From positions 1 to 31,914 of the IMG/VR virus record IMGVR_UViG_3300038441_000845: a stretch of 31,914 bases of DNA; one strand, given 5' to 3'. The position numbers were made by a program, and so were the translations under genes. This DNA is from a virus. This document shows, one piece after another, positions 14,914 through 19,190 of the stretch (positions are counted from its first letter, which is position 1; every line of letters begins with the position of its first letter). Under the pieces are notes generated by a model, which saw nothing but the letters and a program-made list of their open reading frames with translations, was not told the origin of the DNA and did not search any database.

Positions 14914-14941
14914 TTGTAGACCGTCAATAATGTACTAGTCT
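14914..14941 (+). promoter_or_regulatory. Weak promoter of the shared family
   Basis: TTGTAG (14914-14919), a 16-base spacer (ACCGTCAATAATGTAC), then TAGTCT (14936-14941). The dyad is degenerate (TAATGTACTA). A CCGGC/GCCGG hairpin (14950-14965) lies in the leader before the ribosome site. Confidence 0.5.
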
Positions 14942-14988
14942 GTTAGTTACCGGCACCTTCGCCGGCTTGATGATAGGGGTACGTGACA

Positions 14989-15507
14989 ATGCGCCTTGAA
15001 CTTGCAACGATCTTTAACCGGATCAACAAAACCCATGTATCTATGGAAACAACCGCAGCTCAGATTATTGAGGTGCTTAAACTTAACGACGTTAACACCC
15101 TGGACAAGCTCAACGAGATTGTTGCAGCAGCGTACGACCGCAACGGCTGGTCAAGCAGGCAAGGGCGCCCGCGCCCCGGCGATGTCTCAGCACCAAGCGC
15201 TGTGCAAGTCTATGTGTCCACGCTGCGTAGGGCGTACCGGATGGGGATCAAGGTACTCAAGCTCAACAGCATTGAAGAGGTGCGCCGGGAGATACGCAAA
15301 GCGAACCGTGGCCATCAGGACGGTGAAGGGCCAAAGGGTGTGCGGCTGACAGCCACCGGCAGCTTTAACGGTGACCTGCGGCATGACATCCTGCTACTTT
15401 GGGAAGTTATCCCGGATGAGGAACGCACAGCGCTTGAGGCATCGGTGCAGCGTCTGTATGACAAGTACGTCAAGAAGGCACCGCCCGCGTTACGACTCGT
15501 AGCCTGA
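14989..15507 (+). CDS. Hypothetical early protein (172 aa)
   Basis: ATG 14989 has AGGGGT upstream and a GTGACAATG context; an in-frame GTG at 14983 is possible but spaced worse. The 172-residue product is helical and basic with VEMETT-like repeats absent: it opens MRLELATIFNRINKTHVSME, has an EVLKLNDVNTLDKLNEIVA helix pair, a basic stretch SSRQGRPRPGD, and later RREIRKANRGHQDGEG. The first half (TTAAQIIEVLKLN) could be an HTH-like unit, but I cannot make the match firm. It is transcribed alone between its own promoter (14914) and terminator (15514), like several genes here. No family is recognised. Confidence 0.66.
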   Translation: MRLELATIFNRINKTHVSMETTAAQIIEVLKLNDVNTLDKLNEIVAAAYDRNGWSSRQGRPRPGDVSAPSAVQVYVSTLRRAYRMGIKVLKLNSIEEVRREIRKANRGHQDGEGPKGVRLTATGSFNGDLRHDILLLWEVIPDEERTALEASVQRLYDKYVKKAPPALRLVA

Positions 15508-15513
15508 TTCACA

Positions 15514-15538
15514 AGCCCCGTTAGCTCGGGGCTTTTTA
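15514..15538 (+). terminator. Intrinsic terminator
   Basis: AGCCCCG (15514-15520) pairs with CGGGGCT (15527-15533) around TTAGCT, followed by TTTTATTTT. A promoter of the shared family begins at 15544. Confidence 0.9.
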
Positions 15539-15543
15539 TTTTG

Positions 15544-15572
15544 TTGACAGGGCATTAATAGCGGTCTATTGT
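15544..15572 (+). promoter_or_regulatory. Sigma70-like promoter with perfect operator-like dyad
   Basis: TTGACA (15544-15549), 17 bases, TATTGT (15567-15572). AATAG-CGGT-CTATT forms a perfect inverted repeat across the -10 edge and TTCGCT follows. This is the strongest member of the family and closely matches the minus-strand copy at 1818. Confidence 0.82.
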
Positions 15573-15607
15573 TCGCTCAACAGAAACGAACAACGGAGCA
15601 AGACGAG

Positions 15608-15838
15608 ATGAACAATTTCAACCGCATGACCATTCGCGAAAACGGCACAGTGTTCTCAGTCTTCAAGATGAAATCTCAGCAGGTCGGCGGCTGGACTACT
15701 GACATGGCGGCAAAGAAGTTTTCTTGGTTTGTCAGTCGAATTGCTGCTCCGCGCTTTACCGGTACTTATGCAGAGTGCACCAGATTTATTGAAAGTGAGG
15801 GAGCTGAGTTCATGAGTGAGCATGGCATAGCCTGCTAA
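15608..15838 (+). CDS. Small hypothetical protein (76 aa)
   Basis: ATG 15608 follows CGGAGC with 9-base spacing and starts after the predicted transcript start (about 15580). The 76-residue product is compact, with MTIRENGTVFSVF and FSWFVSRIAAPRFTGTYAEC suggesting a small alpha/beta fold; a lone Cys is near the end (GIAC). No family is recognised. It is a single-gene transcription unit with its own promoter and terminator. Such short, strongly promoted phage genes often encode host-takeover or anti-defence proteins, but nothing in this sequence identifies the target. Confidence 0.66.
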   Translation: MNNFNRMTIRENGTVFSVFKMKSQQVGGWTTDMAAKKFSWFVSRIAAPRFTGTYAECTRFIESEGAEFMSEHGIAC

Positions 15839-15855
15839 CCAACCCCGCCCACCTC

Positions 15856-15878
15856 AAGCCCCTTAATTGGGGCTTTGC
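15856..15878 (+). terminator. Probable weak intrinsic terminator
   Basis: AAGCCCC (15856-15862) pairs with GGGGCTT (15869-15875) around TTAATT, but only TTTG follows. No promoter is seen before the next gene, so leakage through this stem may feed the 15904-18812 chain. Confidence 0.65.
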
Positions 15879-15903
15879 CAGTACAAAACACGAGGATTTG
15901 ACA

Positions 15904-16245
15904 ATGCAAATTCACAAGCACCCGAATGAAACAGAGGAACAATTCCGCACACGTGCATTCCGCTGGAATCGCCTAGTTGGTGAAGCGTTCGCACGCCGCC
16001 AGGCTCGTTACTCGGCCACCCCGGCAACTGCTGAAAAGCTGCAGACGCGCACCAAGCTGGTTGAGTGCGGGGATCAGTTGTTGGTTGTGCCGGCCGATAC
16101 TGGGGCAACGCGCATCAACGCACCGCTCGGCATGCCTCACCAGCCTGTCAGCCGTATGAGTCGTGTGCGGGCTGCGTGGTACGGCTCGGGGTTGGTTGGC
16201 GCTGTGGCTCTTGTAGCCGTGGCAGTTATGGTTCTGCCGGGATAA
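15904..16245 (+). CDS. Small protein with C-terminal membrane segment (113 aa)
   Basis: ATG 15904 has GAGG 9 bases upstream (TTGACAATG context). Residues 1-85 are polar and basic with a helical start (HKHPNETEEQFRTRAFRWN), and a central stretch with ECGDQLLVVPADTG looks like strands. The last 20 residues (GLVGAVALVAVAVMV) form one strongly hydrophobic segment ending in Pro-Gly, so the protein is probably tail-anchored with the N-terminus in the cytoplasm. No family is recognised. It opens the chain of overlapping small genes up to 18812. Confidence 0.66.
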   Translation: MQIHKHPNETEEQFRTRAFRWNRLVGEAFARRQARYSATPATAEKLQTRTKLVECGDQLLVVPADTGATRINAPLGMPHQPVSRMSRVRAAWYGSGLVGAVALVAVAVMVLPG

Positions 16246-16251
16246 TCTGCC

Positions 16252-16380
16252 GTGGCTAAATTAATTCATGTAGGGCTCATAGTCGGTGCGATGCTCACTG
16301 CACCTGATGTAGTCGACCTTCACCGGTTCTTTATTGGTGCGCTGATTGTGTCTGCGTGCTTTGTGTTTCGGGGTCGCTGA
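16252..16380 (+). CDS. Possible 42-aa membrane protein (GTG start)
   Basis: This 42-residue reading frame fills the gap between its neighbours exactly. It starts at GTG 16252, six bases after the previous stop, and its TGA shares a base with the next ATG (TGATG). The product has two hydrophobic segments, KLIHVGLIVGAMLTA and FFIGALIVSACFVF, joined by a polar PDVVDLHR turn and ending in FRGR, so a small two-pass membrane protein is likely. The ribosome site is weak (GGGATAA). The tight fit supports a real gene. No family is recognised. Confidence 0.5.
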   Translation: MAKLIHVGLIVGAMLTAPDVVDLHRFFIGALIVSACFVFRGR

Positions 16381-16688
16381 TGGCTATGTTCGTGAGCGGT
16401 TCAAAGTACCGCACCCTTGAGTTCAAATTGCTTGCCGCCGAGCTGCAGGTTCAAGATTTGCAGCAGCGGCTCAACGCCAAGATTGAAGAGTGGAACGAGC
16501 TTGTCGGGCGCATCAACCGTCGTGGCGGTGAGAGCTTCCTCACCTACGGGGTAACGATTGATAAGATCCCTGCCCCGCAGTTCACACCGGATGAGTTGAA
16601 GACACTGTTGTTGCTTTGCCATCCAGACAAGCACGGCGGGAAAGACAGCGCGGTGCGCATCACTCAAAAGTTGTTGGAGTTGCGCTGA
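16380..16688 (+). CDS. Coiled-coil protein with J-domain-like HPDK motif (102 aa)
   Basis: ATG 16380 overlaps the previous stop. Residues 12-46 form a heptad-like helix (LEFKLLAAELQVQDLQQRL). Residues 68-102 read TPDELKTLLLLCHPDKHGG and on to ITQKLLELR: a helix, the HPD tripeptide at 81-83, then a Lys/Gly turn and a second helix. This is helix II, the HPD loop and helix III of a DnaJ J-domain, without the first helix. J-domains stimulate DnaK-type ATPases, so the protein might recruit the host DnaK (inference). Similar short HPD proteins occur in other phages as unknowns. A chance HPD is the alternative, but the flanking helices fit. Confidence 0.68.
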   Translation: MAMFVSGSKYRTLEFKLLAAELQVQDLQQRLNAKIEEWNELVGRINRRGGESFLTYGVTIDKIPAPQFTPDELKTLLLLCHPDKHGGKDSAVRITQKLLELR

Positions 16689-17044
16689 TGGCTGTTAAGA
16701 AGACAAACGCGGACTACAAGCGCGAGCAGTACCAGCGCGCCAAAGAAGCCGCCGAAAAGCTGGGGATCATCAACCGCACGTTGCCGCTGCCGGCCAGTGT
16801 GAGCGCTCAACTTGATGAGCTGTGTGAGCGTCACGAGTTCACCGACTGGCGGGAGCTGGTTATCACAATGATTCGGGTTGCCCACGCGGGTGCGGTTGAG
16901 CTGGTTGCTATCCCTTCAAGCGGGTTCGTGCCGAGCGAGAAGCAGTTACGCAAGGTTGGTAAGCGACAAGCCTGTATGTGGTGCGGCGATACGAAATTTA
17001 CAATAACCGGGGATGACTGCCCCGAGTGCGAAGGGGTTGAGTAA
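16688..17044 (+). CDS. Small protein with C-terminal zinc ribbon (118 aa)
   Basis: ATG 16688 shares TGATG with the previous stop. The N-terminus is basic (KKTNADYKREQYQRAKEAA). A middle section, LPLPASVSAQLDELCERHEF followed by WRELVITMI, resembles a ribbon-helix-helix or small helical DNA-binding unit. The end has CMWCGD and CPECEG, a CX2C-CX2C zinc ribbon. DNA-binding is a fair inference but the family is not recognised. It ends with the one-base TAATG-type overlap with the following gene at 17044. It belongs to the coupled chain of small genes. Confidence 0.66.
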   Translation: MAVKKTNADYKREQYQRAKEAAEKLGIINRTLPLPASVSAQLDELCERHEFTDWRELVITMIRVAHAGAVELVAIPSSGFVPSEKQLRKVGKRQACMWCGDTKFTITGDDCPECEGVE

Positions 17045-17247
17045 TGGCAAGGTTTGCAGTTACAGACAACAGCAAGATTGGCGGTGAGCGTGAGGTTTCG
17101 CAACTTGAGGCTGTAACTCCGCGCCTTGAGGATTGCCCCGATGCAATGGGCGAGCTGCTTGACCTCTTGGTTAAAAAGGGTGTTATCGAAATTTACGAGG
17201 CGATTGATATTTCCGGAACTGGTGCATATGAGGGTTACACATCATGA
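17044..17247 (+). CDS. Small acidic hypothetical protein (67 aa)
   Basis: It starts at ATG 17044, on the last base of the previous stop. The 67-residue product is acidic with a single Cys, a central amphipathic helix (AMGELLDLLVKKGVIEIYEA) and a flexible end. No metal motif, signal or membrane segment is seen. No family is recognised. The stop overlaps the next start by 4 bases (ATGA, 17244-17247). Confidence 0.6.
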   Translation: MARFAVTDNSKIGGEREVSQLEAVTPRLEDCPDAMGELLDLLVKKGVIEIYEAIDISGTGAYEGYTS

Positions 17248-17660
17248 AAACTACACGTCACTGGCTGCACATTCTGTTGTGCTTCCCAACCTGCGGGCTT
17301 TGGTTGCCGGTCTATTTGATCCTGCTGGCAACCCGTGAAGAGTACAACCGTGGGCACCGCGTAGGTAAAGCGGCTGGTCGGGTTGAGCGTCAGAACGAGA
17401 TTGACGGCGCTGAGTTTGAGCGTGCCGTGCATGGTCAGCAGGGTTTGGACCCTGTGAAGTTTTACGGCTCTGCAGATGCGCCGCGCACGTTCTCGGGCTT
17501 CGCCAGCACTGCGGACCCTGACCATGTTGCCGATGTTATGCGCCGCACCACTAGCAGAGTTGACCGCTTTGCCGAACTGGCAGACCGCAACCGCACCGTT
17601 GGCTTGGACATGCACGAGCGCGCCGAGTACACCCAACTACGCCAGGAACTGAGCCAATGA
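17244..17660 (+). CDS. Membrane-anchored hypothetical protein (138 aa)
   Basis: ATG 17244 shares ATGA with the preceding stop. Residues 6-29 (WLHILLCFPTCGLWLPVYLI) form a hydrophobic N-terminal segment after a short basic head, a likely membrane anchor. The rest is soluble and charged, with FYGSADAPRTFSG and a C-terminal helix RVDRFAELADRNRTVGLDM. The anchor has two Cys and Pro, so it could also be a short hairpin. No family is recognised. It ends in a 4-base overlap with the coiled-coil gene that follows. Confidence 0.64.
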   Translation: MKTTRHWLHILLCFPTCGLWLPVYLILLATREEYNRGHRVGKAAGRVERQNEIDGAEFERAVHGQQGLDPVKFYGSADAPRTFSGFASTADPDHVADVMRRTTSRVDRFAELADRNRTVGLDMHERAEYTQLRQELSQ

Positions 17661-17950
17661 GTGAAGTTACCCAACTCGCTGCTTTGCGGGAAGAGCTGGC
17701 AAACAGAACGGATCGAGTAGCAGAGCTAGCACAGCAACGTAATGACCTCCAACAGCGCCTTGCGGACGCCGAGCGGCGGAATGGATTACTCGAATCTCAA
17801 GTGCTGCACAAAGATGCCGGTATTGAATTCCGTGACGCGCTGATTAATGCGGTTCGCATGTCGTCTAAAGAACTGTTGATGGCGTGGGTTCCTTCTGACT
17901 GGGAATCTAAGCGCGCCGCCATCAACAAACCCCAAGAGGCCAAGTCATGA
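17657..17950 (+). CDS. Coiled-coil hypothetical protein (97 aa)
   Basis: ATG 17657 shares ATGA with the preceding stop. Residues 5-45 (LAALREELANRTDRVAELAQ, then QRNDLQQRLADAERRNGLLE) show clear heptads and predict a coiled coil, so the protein is probably a dimer. The C-terminal part has SSKELLMAWVPSDWESK, an aromatic-rich short helix. No family is recognised. It is part of the coupled small-gene chain. Confidence 0.64.
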   Translation: MSEVTQLAALREELANRTDRVAELAQQRNDLQQRLADAERRNGLLESQVLHKDAGIEFRDALINAVRMSSKELLMAWVPSDWESKRAAINKPQEAKS

Positions 17951-18309
17951 GCATTGGAACAATCAAACCCCTCGTAACCGCTGATGATGTGCAGGCGCTG
18001 CCGAACGCCGAGCTGCAGCTTGTAGCACGCGCAGCCCTGGCCGCTGGTTACACTGTGGACGTTCGCCACATTCGCTATGAGTATATGGTGTTCGCGAACG
18101 GCAAGCACTTTCACCCGCTCACCAACTGGATGCAGTGCGTGCGCCTGGTGGTTGATACTGACCAAACATTCAGCATTGACGGGCGTATCTCGCTAAAGGT
18201 TGGCGACTCGCAAGAGCATGAGGTACGCAAGCCAACCACCGATGCCGAGTATTACAGCCAGATGTGTGAAGCCGTGGTAACCAACACGGCTAAGGGGTTC
18301 CCGGTTTGA
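17947..18309 (+). CDS. DUF2591-like small phage protein (120 aa)
   Basis: ATG 17947 shares ATGA with the preceding stop. The product has a helical start, ELQLVARAALAAGYTVDVRH, then the segment FANGKHFHPLTNWMQCVRL followed by a conserved-looking VVDTDQTF strand. The F-x-PLTN(W/D)-x2-C-x-RL pattern resembles the DUF2591 family found in many phages and prophages, whose function is unknown. The C-terminus is a short helix ending in Pro-Val. It is the last gene before three RMF-like mini-proteins. Confidence 0.62.
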   Translation: MSIGTIKPLVTADDVQALPNAELQLVARAALAAGYTVDVRHIRYEYMVFANGKHFHPLTNWMQCVRLVVDTDQTFSIDGRISLKVGDSQEHEVRKPTTDAEYYSQMCEAVVTNTAKGFPV

Positions 18310-18479
18310 AGCCACCGCGTGAGTATTACCAAGGTGAGAAAGCCAGGGTTGACGGCGTTGGCAAGCTCACCAATCCCAACGCTTATATGCAGTGGGCCTG
18401 GTCGTGGTGGTTGGCCGGCTGGAACGACAAAGATAAGGAACTGATAGATGCAAAACGAGAAGCCAAGCAACACACGTGA
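18306..18479 (+). CDS. RMF-like mini-protein 1 (57 aa, TTG start)
   Basis: The TTG start at 18306 is supported by AAGGGG 7 bases upstream and by overlap with the previous stop; the only internal ATG would cut off the front half. The product reads MKPPREYYQGEKARVDGVGK, then TNPNAYMQWAWSWWLAGWND and KDKELIDAKRE. The layout G-x2-A-x3-G, NP-x-Y/N, then W-x2-GWNDKD is the pattern of ribosome modulation factor and related small phage proteins. RMF dimerises ribosomes in stationary cells, so a phage version might act on host ribosomes (inference). It is basic and rich in aromatic residues, as expected for RNA or ribosome binding. Below the usual gene-finding length limit. Confidence 0.62.
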   Translation: MKPPREYYQGEKARVDGVGKLTNPNAYMQWAWSWWLAGWNDKDKELIDAKREAKQHT

Positions 18480-18648
18480 GCAATGCGCTTTTGACCGGGG
18501 TGTGTACAACAAAAAGCTTGCAGTTCAAGCGTGCCAAGCAAACCTTGCAAAAGTCGGGGTGGTTGATAAGTGGCGCGAAGTGCACAACCCGCACAAGAAG
18601 GGTTCGGCGGAACACAAGTTTTGGAATGAGGGGTTTGACAGCGTATGA
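18448..18648 (+). CDS. RMF-like mini-protein 2 (66 aa)
   Basis: ATG 18448 has AAGGA 9 bases upstream and overlaps the previous gene by 32 bases. The 66-residue product contains QCAFDRGVYNKKLAVQACQA and later HNPHKKGSAEHKFWNEGFDS. The NP-x(2-3)-GS-x-EH-x-FW-x-GF ending is the core signature of the RMF/CrpP-like small proteins. It is basic. The nearest relatives in the same chain are the genes at 18306 and 18645, and the three look like diverged copies of one gene. Function is inferred from the signature only; a ribosome effect is the leading possibility. Confidence 0.62.
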   Translation: MQNEKPSNTREQCAFDRGVYNKKLAVQACQANLAKVGVVDKWREVHNPHKKGSAEHKFWNEGFDSV

Positions 18649-18812
18649 CACAGACACGGTGGTATCACAGCGGGGCCACGCAGCGCCGCAACGGCAAACC
18701 CTGCGCACCGGCACCAGCCTGCAAAGAATGGGAACGCCGCCAGTGGCAGCAGGGTTGGAACGACAAAGACGAGGCACTTAAGGTAGTTGACAGCCCCACA
18801 CCGGTTGCGTAA
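18645..18812 (+). CDS. RMF-like mini-protein 3 (55 aa)
   Basis: ATG 18645 overlaps the preceding stop by 4 bases (ATGA) and has GAGGGG about 11 bases upstream. The 55-residue product is basic: MTQTRWYHSGATQRRNGKPC, APAPACKEWERRQWQQGWND, then KDEALKVVDSPTPVA. It ends in the GWNDKD signature shared with the 18306 protein. Its last 26 bases overlap the promoter at 18787, so the promoter evolved inside the coding end. Three RMF-like products in a row is unusual. Short enough to be missed by standard gene finders. Confidence 0.6.
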   Translation: MTQTRWYHSGATQRRNGKPCAPAPACKEWERRQWQQGWNDKDEALKVVDSPTPVA

Positions 18813-18815
18813 AGT
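18787..18815 (+). promoter_or_regulatory. Consensus-like sigma70 promoter inside the end of a gene
   Basis: TTGACA (18787-18792), exactly 17 bases, TAAAGT (18810-18815). The -35 is perfect. The transcript would begin near 18822 and meets a strong terminator only about 60 bases later, so it feeds a short RNA, not a gene. Confidence 0.75.
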
Positions 18816-18821
18816 CGCCCG

Positions 18822-18884
18822 TGCATTGTCACTGCTTGGCTGTACCTGAGCCCCGCAAGCCTCCCCAGCTTGCGGGGCTTTTCT
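18822..18884 (+). ncRNA. Possible small RNA (about 60 nt)
   Basis: This is the interval between the promoter at 18787 and the terminator at 18849. The leader is TGCATTGTCACTGCTTGGCT and the rest is the terminator hairpin with an 11-bp perfect stem. It encodes no convincing peptide. The combination of strong promoter and strong terminator around a noncoding stretch is the usual signature of a small RNA. The alternative is a promoter that acts only when the terminator is overridden. The exact 5' end is an estimate. Confidence 0.5.
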
Positions 18885-18885
18885 T
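18849..18885 (+). terminator. Strong intrinsic terminator
   Basis: AGCCCCGCAAG (18849-18859) pairs perfectly with CTTGCGGGGCT (18869-18879) around a 9-base loop, followed by TTTCTTT. It ends the small-gene chain 15904-18812 and the possible small RNA. Confidence 0.92.
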
Positions 18886-19015
18886 TGCGTGGTCTAGTGT
18901 GGCTTCACGTGACTGCATCCAAACCAAGCATGAGGGTGACACCATGTAACCTGACAGCGCGCCGGGGCCTTCCAACAGCGGCAACGCCTATGAGCTTCGA
19001 ATTGGTAGCGACATA
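18886..19015 (+). other. Noncoding interval with no convincing gene
   Basis: The interval begins GCGTGGTCTAGTGTGG, a partial match to the shared promoter family (GTGGTC and a TAGTGT -10 at 18895-18900) but with no good -35. It holds ATGTAA (18944-18949), a start codon directly followed by a stop, preceded by AGGGTG. A 28-codon frame from ATG 18930 to TAA 19016 has no ribosome site and no recognisable product. I see no tRNA, repeat or operator here. Confidence 0.4.
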
Positions 19016-19042
19016 AAAAGCCCTCACAGTTGAGGGCTTTTT
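19016..19042. terminator. Bidirectional terminator
   Basis: AAAAGCCCTCA (19016-19026) pairs with TGAGGGCTTTT (19031-19041) around CAGT. Its T tract overlaps the -35 of the promoter at 19040. Confidence 0.9.
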
Positions 19043-19068
19043 AATGCCCATAATTTGTGGTCTACTGC
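19040..19068 (+). promoter_or_regulatory. Promoter of the shared family, ahead of the hairpin RNA and primase gene
   Basis: TTTAAT (19040-19045), 17 bases, TACTGC (19063-19068). The spacer CCATAATTTGTGGTC matches the other members of the family almost exactly, while the -35 is weak. Transcription would start near 19075, ahead of the hairpin at 19094. Confidence 0.65.
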
Positions 19069-19074
19069 CTGCGC

Positions 19075-19172
19075 CAAGTTCGAATCAATCAGTAAAAAGC
19101 CCGTAGCAATCTGGGCAGGGGTACTGACCCCTGTGAGCTTGGCAGCCATCCAGATTGCTACGGGCTTTTTCG
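19075..19172 (+). ncRNA. Structured leader or small RNA with 21-bp hairpin
   Basis: AAAAAGCCCGTAGCAATCTG plus one G (19094-19114) is the exact reverse complement of 19150-19170, a 21-bp perfect stem ending in TTTTT. Inside it is a second hairpin: CAGGGGT-ACTG-ACCCCTG (19116-19133), followed by a 15-base strand. The 3' T run makes the whole a terminator or attenuator. With the promoter at 19040 the product would be an RNA of about 97 bases, ending 20 bases before the primase start. It could be a regulatory RNA, an attenuator for the primase-helicase gene, or part of the origin. The exact symmetry also gives open reading frames on both strands, which I do not count as genes. Confidence 0.7.
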
Positions 19173-19190
19173 CATATAAGGCAAATGACA

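Noticed and set aside
19077-19091. GTTCGAATC, which resembles a tRNA T-loop
   Set aside because: The flanking five-base arms do not pair and no acceptor, D or anticodon arms can be drawn; no tRNA gene here or elsewhere in the window.
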